From positions 372,001 to 436,000 of the forward strand of contig NZ_LNRF01000002.1 of NCBI RefSeq assembly GCF_001557875.1: DNA of 64,000 nt, written 5' to 3'. Each line of letters begins with the position of its first letter. Positions within the stretch are counted from its first letter, which is position 1. Position numbers and translations under genes: made by a program. Under the pieces are notes generated by a model. It searched no databases, was not told where the DNA came from, and saw only the letters and a program-made list of their open reading frames with translations. Below are positions 17,285 through 25,560 of this stretch, one piece after another. This DNA comes from Vibrio splendidus. Its GTDB lineage: Bacteria; Pseudomonadota; Gammaproteobacteria; Enterobacterales; Vibrionaceae.

Positions 17285-19318
17285 TTACGCTACTCGACTG
17301 CTAACTACGTTATTCATTTCACGCACAAGATCTTTGTAATCGCGAGTGAACTGTTGAGTAACAGTCGCTAGAGCTTCACCCATTTCGCTTATTGTACGGT
17401 TCAGTTCTTGTTGCATCTGTAAATCAAGAACTTCAACCTGCTTCTCTACCGCGCTGCCAGTCTTACCCACTGATTCTGTGATTTGATCTTCTAAGCTATC
17501 GAATGTGCGTCTTACCGCTTGGGCTTGAACTTGGAAAACATCTTCTAATGTGGTTTCCAATCGATCATGCAGCTTGGAGATAGCTGAGGTGGTTTCTACC
17601 TGAAGTTCTTTAGTACTTGAAATTAGCTCTTGATTAGCCTCTTTAAGTACGCGGCCAGTTTCTTTTGAATCATCTTTAATATCTGCAACTAAAACTCGTA
17701 GCTGACCATTCAATTCTGTAATCGAATCTTCAAGGTGTTGGCGGATTTGTTCTGTTGTATCAGTTAAGTGACTTGTTACATTACTTAGACCACCAGTCGC
17801 CGTGCCTACTTGCTCCTGAATATCAGATGAAGCTTCTGCAAGTTTGCCGCCGATATCTTGCGCGCTTTCTCTTAACTGAGTAGAGATATCCTGAGCACCC
17901 GATTCCAGATTAGTTCTCATGGTGTTCATACTTTCTTCAGTCGTTGCCGTGAACTGCTGAGAAGAAGCACTCAATGTTGTTGAGATTTCTTTCGTTGTTG
18001 TGTCGAGATCTTCAGCAATTTTCTTCACACCAGCTTCAAAGCTCTCTTTAATGTCTTCGACGCCTTCTTCAGTAACTTGTGTAAAGTCTTCGCTTGCATC
18101 TGCCAGTTGAGTACTAATTTTCTCTGCACTTGTTGTAAGTTCCTGAGCTAATTTAGTTGCGCCCTCTTCCAAGTTAGTACGCATAACATCAACACTCTGG
18201 TTTGCGGTAGAGCTAAAGTTGTCGATGATTGTCTGTGATTCATTAAGCATTGATTCATAATGAGTAGAAGCTGCTTTAACTGAATCACCAATAACATTCA
18301 TTGTTGTATCCATTTGCTCGCGGATTTGTGGCATTGCTTCAACAGCTTTGTCACGTAGATCTTTAAATGCTTCCAAACGTTGTTCAAGCTCAGTCACTTG
18401 ACCATGGCCAAGCTCCATTACCTGATGCAGTTTTTCCATGGTTACAGGGATTGCTTCCGCTCGCTCATTAATGTGCGCCACAGATTTCTCGGTAGATGAA
18501 ATTGCATCAACGCCTAGCTGGTATTTAGTCGCCATATCTTCAAGCTGATGACGGTAGTTCTCTTGCCAATCCACTAATTTCTTAACCGATTCATCCAAAC
18601 GCTTAAAGTTCTCACCAAATTGCTCCGTCAACTTCTCGTTGAAATCGACAATTACTTCTTTTAGCGCATTGATTACTTGTTCTGTTGCTGACTTAGACAG
18701 AAGTTCACCGAACTCATCCATTTTCTTCCATAGTGTGCTTTGGAATTCAGCATTACGCTCTGTCGTTTGCTTGAACTGTTCATTTAATGTTCTTTGACCA
18801 TCATTAATGTCAGTTCTGAGGTTCTTAATTTGGGAGGTCAATGATGAGTCTTCATCACCTTTAATCGCTGATAGCAACTCGTTTGAAGCGTTCAGCTGTT
18901 CGGTCGATGCCTGCAGCTGTTGAGACATAACAGAGAATATTTCTTCTGGACCCACTGATTTTGATTCTTCTAGTTCTTTTTGAGGAATCAAACCTAATGC
19001 AGCTTTGTAAAAAATAGAGCCAGCCATACCCGCTAAACTTGTCAGGAACGCCGTTTTTAGACCACCAAGCAGTGATTCGATACTGCCATCAATGTTTTGT
19101 GGATCGAAGTCCATCAGACCAACAACGATCCCTGCAAACGTACCAAGAATACCTAACGACGTTAAAATATTAGTCGTGCTTGCAGTAAATCGAGGAGCCT
19201 TCCCCAATACAGCCAACAAGATCGAACTAACCAGTAACAACAAAATTAGATAAATAAAGCTGTTTGAAATGGACTCTGCAGAAAATGAAGCAATAAATGA
19301 AGCTAATAGTTCGGTCAT
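17285..19318 (-). CDS. zorA: ZorA, MotA/ExbB-like motor subunit with long tail (first motor)
   Basis: 677 residues. Membrane helices lie at about 21-40, 51-71 and 83-110; the third carries GLKTAFLTSLAGMAGS, the MotA/ExbB pore signature. From about residue 125 on it is a cytoplasmic coiled coil of some 550 residues, with a degenerate repeat of about 45 residues (variants of MRTNLESGAQDISTQLRES). It is the first gene of the eight-gene operon. In the Zorya model, ZorA pentamers with ZorB dimers use the ion gradient to rotate and signal through this tail to soluble effectors. The start ATG follows a 264-base intergenic region that probably holds the operon promoter. Confidence 0.88.
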   Translation of the reverse strand: MTELLASFIASFSAESISNSFIYLILLLLVSSILLAVLGKAPRFTASTTNILTSLGILGTFAGIVVGLMDFDPQNIDGSIESLLGGLKTAFLTSLAGMAGSIFYKAALGLIPQKELEESKSVGPEEIFSVMSQQLQASTEQLNASNELLSAIKGDEDSSLTSQIKNLRTDINDGQRTLNEQFKQTTERNAEFQSTLWKKMDEFGELLSKSATEQVINALKEVIVDFNEKLTEQFGENFKRLDESVKKLVDWQENYRHQLEDMATKYQLGVDAISSTEKSVAHINERAEAIPVTMEKLHQVMELGHGQVTELEQRLEAFKDLRDKAVEAMPQIREQMDTTMNVIGDSVKAASTHYESMLNESQTIIDNFSSTANQSVDVMRTNLEEGATKLAQELTTSAEKISTQLADASEDFTQVTEEGVEDIKESFEAGVKKIAEDLDTTTKEISTTLSASSQQFTATTEESMNTMRTNLESGAQDISTQLRESAQDIGGKLAEASSDIQEQVGTATGGLSNVTSHLTDTTEQIRQHLEDSITELNGQLRVLVADIKDDSKETGRVLKEANQELISSTKELQVETTSAISKLHDRLETTLEDVFQVQAQAVRRTFDSLEDQITESVGKTGSAVEKQVEVLDLQMQQELNRTISEMGEALATVTQQFTRDYKDLVREMNNVVSSRVA

Positions 19319-19349
19319 ATAAGTAATTCAGTAGTATGTAATAAGACGA

Positions 19350-19385
19350 CGGCATTCTATATTAACAGAACACCGTTCACAAACC
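19350..19385 (-). promoter_or_regulatory. Candidate promoter/operator of the Zorya-like operon
   Basis: On the minus strand TATAGA (19356-19361) could be a -10 element about 40 bases before the zorA start. It overlaps the zone of a short palindrome, GAACGGTGTTC (19368-19378), possibly an operator. No good -35 hexamer is visible. The rest of 19386-19582 is AT-rich without further structure I can support. Confidence 0.3.
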
Positions 19386-19582
19386 TCACAATGGAAGCTT
19401 GATAAATTATTTATCTAAGTAATGATTCAAATCAAATTTATAAATACCATATTTGCAGTGGTTATTGATTTGTGAGTGCTGCGTAATTTGCGTGTAAAAT
19501 AGCCGATACCAATCATGATTCAACTGATCATTTGTCAAAAACTATTAATGAGATTGATATCAAAAAACATAAGGTCCTTGGT

Positions 19583-20398
19583 TCAAGTCCTTTTTATCAA
19601 GCTAACTAGTTCTTCAAACATCGACTCTGGAATGCCAGGCATCGCAGCCTTAAAAAACTCTTTCTCAGCAACTGTATAGCAAACTAAATATCGCTCTGTT
19701 TTTTTATCTAACGAATTCAATTTATTAGTAAAGGTGTCTTCATCAATGTCCTTAGCTAACCATTGGTTCATTAAGTCACTTTTAGCTTTTTCTAAGTCTC
19801 TTCGTAGTTCTCGTGGCTCTTGCTCTAAATTGCTTCTAAATGTTAGGTAGCCTTCTCTGATGAAGTCGAGGTTATCTACAACAAAACGACAACTCATAAT
19901 GTTACAAAATATCGAATCAAGAGCTTTACCATTTAACGCCAAACTTTTTGATACATGATCACTTGAGTTAACTGGGAGGTCTTCAATATCGATAGTTTTC
20001 TCAAGTGGATAACATAGAGGCACTGTAAACCGAAATGTTTTAAGATCAGCAAGCTCTAAGTGCCCAACATGTACTTGATCTGCTTCATCCAAAAAAGATA
20101 CTTCATAAAACTGATAACGACGTCTAGCTACCCAAAGTAAAAGCTCCGAGATATCCAATTTGTGGATATAACAAGTTTGGTAACTTAGAACTAGCCAGCG
20201 GGAACCAACTGCTGTCGGTCTAACCGTGTTGATGATCCCCTCTCCTGCTTGCTCATGAAAAATCAGATTCGCGCGAACCAAAAAATTCATGTTTATATCA
20301 TATTGAAGGCAAACTTCATCAAGCTGGAGATATTGCTCAGCTTCTTTTTGAGCTTTGTCTTTTTCTAGCGCACCAAAATAATCTTGGGTCAAACACAC
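19583..20398 (-). CDS. Uncharacterised 271-residue island protein
   Basis: I do not recognise the family. The start is GTG, with an AGAG-type ribosome site upstream. The first 100 residues look beta-rich (RWLVLSYQTCYIHKL, YQFYEVSFLDEADQVHVG) and the last 70 are charged helices. There is no signal peptide or membrane helix. It lies 108 bases after the 320-residue gene and 264 bases before zorA. It is probably part of the integrase-headed gene run, not of the Zorya operon itself. Confidence 0.65.
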   Translation of the reverse strand: MCLTQDYFGALEKDKAQKEAEQYLQLDEVCLQYDINMNFLVRANLIFHEQAGEGIINTVRPTAVGSRWLVLSYQTCYIHKLDISELLLWVARRRYQFYEVSFLDEADQVHVGHLELADLKTFRFTVPLCYPLEKTIDIEDLPVNSSDHVSKSLALNGKALDSIFCNIMSCRFVVDNLDFIREGYLTFRSNLEQEPRELRRDLEKAKSDLMNQWLAKDIDEDTFTNKLNSLDKKTERYLVCYTVAEKEFFKAAMPGIPESMFEELVSLIKRT

Positions 20399-20506
20399 AA
20401 TTCGGTTCTCTTATATTTAAGGTAAAACGATGAGCAGCAGCTCACCGTCTAAGTTCTTACCGCTAATACCAAGCAGCTAACGGTAATAAGTTAATTGGGT
20501 TCCGTT

Positions 20507-21469
20507 CTAAGCTGCTTCCAAACGAGAAATAATGGCTTCTAAAGGCAAGTCTTTATCACGGATTAACTCAACGACAGCTTCGATATCTTGTTCGCGGTTC
20601 AAAGCTAACGCATGATTTAAATCATCAATGAGTGTCAGCGCCTGTACTTTGGTTAAGCGTCGTAACATGCACACGCGATTATCCGTAGACATCTCCATAA
20701 GCTCTGAAGCTGAATCTTTAGTTTGTTTGACGGTGCGGGAATTCGTGCGCACTTTAGAGGTAACCAAGCTCTCAGTATTCGGAACATCTCTTGAAGGCGA
20801 ATCTATGTTCACCACAGTAGTAGCTCGAAACTCTCGAACATCAGACTCATTCATCACAGTTTCTGCAGGTAAAGGTTCAAGATTCTTCTGATGATATTTA
20901 TTTTTATTTACCAGGAGTTCTGAGTAGTAAGCCATTGTTGGTAGCATGAAATTTAAATGCTTTAGAATTGCTTGCTCAAGCTCTTTCATTTCATTTCGTT
21001 TGATATAGACGCCATCTTTTCGCGCTTGCAGTGCGAATGAGATGGAATGCTTTACCGCGTCTAAGCGATTCGGGGTGATATCGTCTAGCTCTTGAGTCTC
21101 TAAAACACGAGACTCTTCTTGAGATTTCAACACCGGTAGGCGTGTGCGCAAAGATTTAATACAACCCTGAATTAGCTTATCGTTAGAGGCTTTTACGGGA
21201 TTAGGTAATTCAGGGGTAGGTTTCGAATCATCCACTTCAGCTTTACTCGCTCTAATTTCACGCTTTACTTCAGCCATAAAGTTATTGATTGATTTACAAT
21301 CTGATGGCGTAGACCCAGTAAAAATGGGCTTTGGTACACCATCTATAAGTACTTTTAGGTGATTTGTCTGAGTTCTTTCGTAAGAGAAAGGCGTAGCTGT
21401 ACCAAGTTGGTCATTTAAAAATTTGATTACACGCTTTTGGTATTTGCTGTAGCTAGATTGTTTACACAT
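20507..21469 (-). CDS. Island protein with HicA-like N-terminal fold
   Basis: 320 residues. The first 65 (ERTQTNHLKVLIDGVPKPIF, then TPSDCKSINNFMAEVKREI) have the pattern of the HicA/dsRBD-like fold: a basic strand with a central His, a Pro-containing strand and TPSD before a basic helix. The rest has a helical middle (110-195) and a C-terminal helical block with VCMLRRLTKVQALTLIDDLN. There is a good ribosome site (GAGG, 7 bases before ATG). It could be a toxin-like or nucleic-acid-binding protein; no antitoxin partner is obvious beside it. Confidence 0.6.
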   Translation of the reverse strand: MCKQSSYSKYQKRVIKFLNDQLGTATPFSYERTQTNHLKVLIDGVPKPIFTGSTPSDCKSINNFMAEVKREIRASKAEVDDSKPTPELPNPVKASNDKLIQGCIKSLRTRLPVLKSQEESRVLETQELDDITPNRLDAVKHSISFALQARKDGVYIKRNEMKELEQAILKHLNFMLPTMAYYSELLVNKNKYHQKNLEPLPAETVMNESDVREFRATTVVNIDSPSRDVPNTESLVTSKVRTNSRTVKQTKDSASELMEMSTDNRVCMLRRLTKVQALTLIDDLNHALALNREQDIEAVVELIRDKDLPLEAIISRLEAA

Positions 21470-21604
21470 GACAGGCCTCTCAAACTAAGTCGTTTCGTTG
21501 AGAAGCATAATATTTGAAAGGGGTTTCGAAATGAGGTTTATAAGCTTGTGAAAAACGTATCTACCAAGATGAGGTTCATGAATGTCGCTAAAGCGAAGCC
21601 TTAG

Positions 21605-21895
21605 TTAGCTTTGATTATCGTGGTATTCAATATCCACTTTCATAACTAAACCTTTTACCATCGCATCCCATAACGCAGGAGCATACGTTTTAAGAATAAC
21701 TACACCTGAGTTTCGCTCATTACTGGAATCATAGGCTCTATCAATTTCCAACCATTCTTCGATAGAATATACGTCTGCACCTTGATAAAGCCAATCTCCA
21801 ACGTTGCGTCGAATAAAGTCTTCAGTTCCGGTTTTTATATAGATATGTCGACCTTCTCCTGTCGCTATATAATCGATCACTCCAACTTTAAGCAT
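21605..21895 (-). CDS. Uncharacterised 96-residue island protein
   Basis: I do not recognise the family. It is a small soluble alpha/beta protein (IDYIATGEGRHIYIKTG, DWLYQGADVYSIEEWLEID). AGGGG sits 6 bases before the ATG, which supports the start. It is in the integrase-proximal run on the minus strand, with gaps of about 135 bases to both neighbours. Confidence 0.6.
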   Translation of the reverse strand: MLKVGVIDYIATGEGRHIYIKTGTEDFIRRNVGDWLYQGADVYSIEEWLEIDRAYDSSNERNSGVVILKTYAPALWDAMVKGLVMKVDIEYHDNQS

Positions 21896-22032
21896 ATTAA
21901 CCCCTTTTAAATCTCATTTATTTTTAGTGACAACCGCAACGAACATTCGTGCAGAAGTAACAATAATATTTTAGCCCCTAGATTCGAGCGAACATCGACT
22001 TTCTAGGAGCTATGAGCAATAAAGCTAAGCAT

Positions 22033-22344
22033 TCAATTTACATATCGTTTTATTGACTTATCAATTGATGCTTCAATAACTTCAAGTACCCAATCAGAAT
22101 CCCGCTTTATAGGCTCATTCAAGCAGTGATGAAGCACCGTTACTACAACTTCCGCCACCTCACTCACAAACTTATGCTCTCTTACATAATGCATTGGGTG
22201 TAATGACGTTCTTTCTCTTACCAAACAATAGACTTCTTGATAGCTTTCATCGATATCCTGATGTGACATGGCTTTGAAATGTTGCCCTTGAATCACATCG
22301 AAGCACAAACTAGTGCAATGGATTGTCAAAGGAGAATACTTCAT
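22033..22344 (-). CDS. Uncharacterised 103-residue protein coupled to the integrase
   Basis: I do not recognise the family. It is mostly helical (SEVAEVVVTVLHHCLNEPI, WVLEVIEASIDKSIKRYV). The start overlaps the end of the integrase by four bases (ATGA), so it is translated with it. A role in mobile-element regulation is possible from position only. Confidence 0.6.
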   Translation of the reverse strand: MKYSPLTIHCTSLCFDVIQGQHFKAMSHQDIDESYQEVYCLVRERTSLHPMHYVREHKFVSEVAEVVVTVLHHCLNEPIKRDSDWVLEVIEASIDKSIKRYVN

Positions 22345-23561
22345 TTATCACCTCCTAACCCACCACTATTAGCTTTTTTCAATAGACGTTCAAATGCACT
22401 TCCATCATTCCGCGTTAAATTAGGTACGAAACGGCTGTATGTCTGAAAAAGCATCTTGGTCGTCGTATGCCCCATTTGCCTAGCTATCCACTCAGGGGCT
22501 TCACCAGCGGCAAGCATCAGAGTGGCATAAGTATGGCGCGTTTCGTATGGACGACGATACTTCAACCCCATCTCTTTTAACGCAGGCTTCCAAATTCGGT
22601 CACGGACATTCCCTTTGTCCAAAGGGTTCCCTGAAGCATTTGTAAAGACGAACTCTCCTTCCCCTGTTAACTTGAATTGCTTTTCCAAAGCCTCATAAAC
22701 ATGAGAGTTCATTTGAATATCTCTAGCAGAACCTGTCGTCTTAACTGTATCCATTCTCCCATGTACATAAGTTTCACGAACAGAAATTGTCTTCAAATTG
22801 AAATCCACGTATTGCCACTTCAAACCATCAATCTCTGAAGTCCGCATCCCAGTAAAGAAGCGTGTGGTGAAATACGTCTTGTAATCATCCCTAATTTTAT
22901 CGAGAAAATGCATTACTTCCTCAATACTAAACGGCTGAACGTCTCTTCTATCAATTCTCAGCGCTTTAATGTTTTCAAACGGAGTTCTAAACTCATAACG
23001 ATCTGCAGCTTCTGACAGCATCATCCTTAATGGCGTCATCACGTGATTAATAAACTCTGCTGATAGTTTCTTACCCGATTTTGGTTTAGCTAATTCGGCT
23101 CTGAACTTCAAAATATCTGGCCTAGAGATCTGATCAATAGAAGTACTTCCAAAGTGTGGAACAAGGTATCTGTAAAGGTATAAACGAATACTCTCCTTAT
23201 AGCTTTCTTTCCATCGACTCTCGTTTTCTTCATACCACTCAGCGGCAAAGTCTTCCAATGAAATAAGAGAAGTACCTTGTGCTTCGTGTATTGCACTTTT
23301 ATAACTCCCCAACATTTCTTGCTTTACCTTTTCGGCCTTACAGTCCTCCTCAAGAAATCGAGCAGCTCTACTTGAGCTCGGAAAGTAATCCCTGTAGACG
23401 AAAGATCCCAGTCTTATGTCTGCATCTATCTGATTAAGCAGCTTTTGCAACTTCCTGGTATTTTGAATGGTATTAGGTAAGGTTGTCTGTTCTCTGCATC
23501 GGATATCGTTGTACCTAAAATCCAGAAATAGTTTTCCATTTCGTTCTCGTACTTTACCCAT
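22341..23561 (-). CDS. Tyrosine recombinase / phage-type integrase
   Basis: 406 residues. An N-terminal arm-binding domain of the DUF3596 kind (RNGKLFLDFRYNDIRCREQT) is followed by a SAM-like core-binding domain (about 105-195). The catalytic domain has FTGMRTSEIDGL (Arg I), YETRHTYATLMLAAG (Arg II, with Tyr in place of the more common first His), GHTT and the nucleophile in FQTYSRF. It integrates and excises the element by site-specific recombination. The upstream excisionase-like gene overlaps its start by eight bases. No att repeat was found in the window, so the target is unknown. Confidence 0.92.
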   Translation of the reverse strand: MGKVRERNGKLFLDFRYNDIRCREQTTLPNTIQNTRKLQKLLNQIDADIRLGSFVYRDYFPSSSRAARFLEEDCKAEKVKQEMLGSYKSAIHEAQGTSLISLEDFAAEWYEENESRWKESYKESIRLYLYRYLVPHFGSTSIDQISRPDILKFRAELAKPKSGKKLSAEFINHVMTPLRMMLSEAADRYEFRTPFENIKALRIDRRDVQPFSIEEVMHFLDKIRDDYKTYFTTRFFTGMRTSEIDGLKWQYVDFNLKTISVRETYVHGRMDTVKTTGSARDIQMNSHVYEALEKQFKLTGEGEFVFTNASGNPLDKGNVRDRIWKPALKEMGLKYRRPYETRHTYATLMLAAGEAPEWIARQMGHTTTKMLFQTYSRFVPNLTRNDGSAFERLLKKANSGGLGGDK

Positions 23562-23790
23562 AACAGATACGCCCTCCTGCCATTGGAATTATATTTTGAT
23601 TTCGAGATGCAGATTGATACAAATCCCGCTCAATAGCTTCCCAAATGTAGAGAATTTTGCGACCATTGAAAGGTCGGATGTAATGCTTACCTTCGATGAA
23701 AAGAGAGTCTCGCAATGTCGCGTTAATATAGTTGGCGCTAAATTTGATACGACTTGCGAGCTCTTTTGCAGTCAATAATGTTTGGTCCAT
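23554..23790 (-). CDS. Excisionase-like DNA-binding protein
   Basis: 78 residues from ATG at 23790, preferred over a longer frame because AAGGAGG sits just upstream. The N-terminus LLTAKELASRIKFSANYIN looks like a winged-helix/MerR-type recognition motif, and HYIRPFNGRKILYIWEAIE resembles the phage excisionase/AlpA kind. The overlap with the integrase start supports a recombination directionality factor. Confidence 0.7.
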   Translation of the reverse strand: MDQTLLTAKELASRIKFSANYINATLRDSLFIEGKHYIRPFNGRKILYIWEAIERDLYQSASRNQNIIPMAGGRICYG

Positions 23791-23824
23791 AATGACCTCC
23801 TTATTTGCTAGCCAAGAATAACTT

Positions 23825-23875
23825 TCGTCCTGACAAGACAAACTATAGAGCCATTAATTCGTCCCATCAAGACGA
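23825..23875. promoter_or_regulatory. Paired operator sites in the divergent int/xis-XRE intergenic region
   Basis: Two sites share TCGTC-N7-GAC-A: 23825-23841 and 23859-23875. The second is a perfect dyad (TCGTC/GACGA) and the first has one mismatch. They are 34 bases apart, about three helical turns, between the xis start and the XRE start. Repression of both divergent promoters by the XRE protein is the simple reading. Confidence 0.5.
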
Positions 23876-23901
23876 TTTATATACCAAATAATTATATATA
23901 A

Positions 23902-24123
23902 ATGATTAGATATAAGATTAAAGAATTAGTAGAGATTAAATCGTTACGCGAAAAACGTAAGATTACTTTATCTGAAGTTGCCGAAGCCGTTGGAGTTCAA
24001 AGCTCCGCGATGTCAAAGCTTGCTAATAACAAAGGTTATACAACCACAACGACCACTTTGAATGAATTGTGTAAATTCTTCGAATGCAAGATCGAAGAGC
24101 TTATAGAGTACATACCAGAATAA
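23902..24123 (+). CDS. XRE-family (Cro/CI-type) transcriptional regulator
   Basis: 73 residues, a single helix-turn-helix domain: ITLSEVAEAVGVQSSAMSKL forms the motif and LNELCKFFECKIEELIEYI the final helices. It is transcribed divergently from xis/int. This is the standard arrangement for an element's lysogeny-type repressor, with probable operators in the 111-base intergenic region. Confidence 0.88.
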   Translation: MIRYKIKELVEIKSLREKRKITLSEVAEAVGVQSSAMSKLANNKGYTTTTTTLNELCKFFECKIEELIEYIPE

Positions 24124-24586
24124 GAGCCAAGTTAGATACGTATCTAGATCATAGCGATCTCTCAACTATCCCACTTCAATTTCCCCTTCCAGATGCTCTA
24201 TTGTTTGGAATAGGCCTCTGCTCTAAAAGCACAGTTGCTGCTAGCTTATTGAATACAGCTAGTCGCTAACTTAGTTTTGCCCCATTCCGTGTTAGGAGCA
24301 GTTAATAACAAATACGTGTTCAATACAAAGATCACGCCCAACAGTACTGTGACTAAACACAGCATTGATGTAACCGTCCTACATTCAACAGGATCTATGG
24401 CAACTGTCGGTAGATCATAATGTGCAACTTATCTGATAATGAGCTAGATCACTGATTTTTATCACTAACACGCATAGCATCGTTGCATTAAGAGTATGTT
24501 GGAAGGCGGTAACGTGGGTGAGATCTGCGGTGTTGTGCCGTTGATAAAGCGTTAAATTACAACAATAAACATCAGTGAGGTAAAAG
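24124..24586. other. Non-coding stretch beyond the XRE gene
   Basis: No convincing gene. It holds a 12-base palindrome (AGATACGTATCT, about 24132-24143) and AT-rich sequence. It may contain one end of the mobile element, but no direct repeat supporting an att site was found. Confidence 0.5.
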
Positions 24587-24991
24587 GTGGCATTGTTAAT
24601 ATTATTCTCGTTAGTTTTACTTTGGGGACTTCTTGGGTGGCTAAGCGATGATTTTGTATTGTTTGGACTTGTCGCTCCGATTTTGGTTTTGATCGTATCA
24701 ACACTGTATGGTTCGTACATGTGGCTTAAAACTGGATCCTGGGGAAGTTTTGACGTTTTAACTGTATTCTGCGCAATCAAAAAAGAGTGTTTTGATATTT
24801 ATAGTTTTAGCTCATATGTCGGTTTTGCAAAACTTAACAATTGGTACTTGAGTACAAACGTAGCGTGGACAGCCGCTTTAGTCCCAATGTTTGGCAATAT
24901 ATTTTGTACAATTGTTCTTGATAATATTGAGCCTCTGCAACGACTACAAAAATACCTTATGACTTGCAATAGCCCGACAGAACACCATTAG
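24587..24991 (+). CDS. Small integral membrane protein, unknown
   Basis: 134 residues from a GTG start, with GAGG a few bases upstream. Three hydrophobic segments (about 2-19, 24-47, 92-110) predict a small inner-membrane protein with a polar loop of about 45 residues and a short cytoplasmic tail. I do not recognise the family. It stands alone between gene-poor stretches. It may be an island cargo gene. Confidence 0.5.
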   Translation: MALLILFSLVLLWGLLGWLSDDFVLFGLVAPILVLIVSTLYGSYMWLKTGSWGSFDVLTVFCAIKKECFDIYSFSSYVGFAKLNNWYLSTNVAWTAALVPMFGNIFCTIVLDNIEPLQRLQKYLMTCNSPTEHH

Positions 24992-25071
24992 TTAATTGTA
25001 CTAGAGATGGCTTTGAGCATGTAATTTAACAAACGTTTAAGACATCAAGATACTGTTTCTCATCAGAGGTG

Positions 25072-25138
25072 AGCGCGTTAGATCTGGCTCTCTAACGCGC
25101 TTCTGTCCAGTTCCGTGCCAGTATCTCATCCTGGCACG
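25072..25138. repeat. Two consecutive strong hairpins
   Basis: First: AGCGCGTTAGA (25072-25082) with its exact complement at 25091-25101, 8-base loop. Second: CGTGCCAG (25114-25121) with its complement at 25131-25138, 9-base loop. Neither is followed by a T tract. Confidence 0.6.
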
Positions 25139-25245
25139 AAAGTGGTTGGTTAGTGACTTATACGTTGACAACTGAAATGCATAAGGAAAGGAAAACTAGT
25201 TCAAATTTCACGCTGACAAGAGTTTGTTACCTACGTCATTGCTAG

Positions 25246-25380
25246 TCAATCATCCTCAAATAGAGTATCCAACTCGTCCCTGCCAGATAGTTCTGTAGAT
25301 TTAAGTTTTAATCTAGATCTCAAACCATAGAAAGTCTGTGTAGCATTCAAAATTTCTCTAAAACTCCAGTAAACCAGCCA
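25246..25380 (-). pseudogene. C-terminal fragment of an unidentified protein
   Basis: A 44-codon open frame ends at TGA (25246-25248) without a usable ATG. It opens WLVYWSFREILNATQ and ends in the acidic ELDTLFEDD. It is closed upstream by an in-frame stop. Its composition looks coding, so it may be the tail of a deleted gene; the family is unknown. Confidence 0.3.
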
Positions 25381-25560
25381 CTCTCAATCTTTAAGAGGCG
25401 TGCGCCCTTAAACCTACGGGGCGGTTATTAATGCCACTTCTTTAACCTCATTCGTGACACTTAGATTCAAACGTTTAACTCGACACTAATGATGGCCCTC
25501 AATTATCTTCGGGCGTTAAAGGCTAGGGATAGATAAAACTAAGTCTCAATACCGAGCTCC

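Larger units (their letters stand above)
24992..25560. other. Gene-poor stretch with hairpins and a gene fragment
   Basis: No intact gene. It contains two strong hairpins (25072-25138) and a decayed-looking minus-strand reading frame (25246-25380). The rest shows nothing I can support. It looks like an old insertion/deletion scar region. Confidence 0.5.

Noticed and set aside
19566..19590. TTCAAGTCC, resembling a tRNA T-loop, as a possible attachment site
   Set aside because: It overlaps the coding end of the 271-residue gene, and there is no matching T stem, acceptor stem or second copy.
24415..24780. Minus-strand 121-residue open frame
   Set aside because: It overlaps the membrane-protein gene, which has a better start and clear membrane helices; this frame looks like its shadow.
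25072..25101. Integron attC-like site, because GTTAGAT and TCTAAC occur as inverted arms
   Set aside because: The order of the arms is opposite to that of an attC core/inverse-core pair and no cassette array is present.
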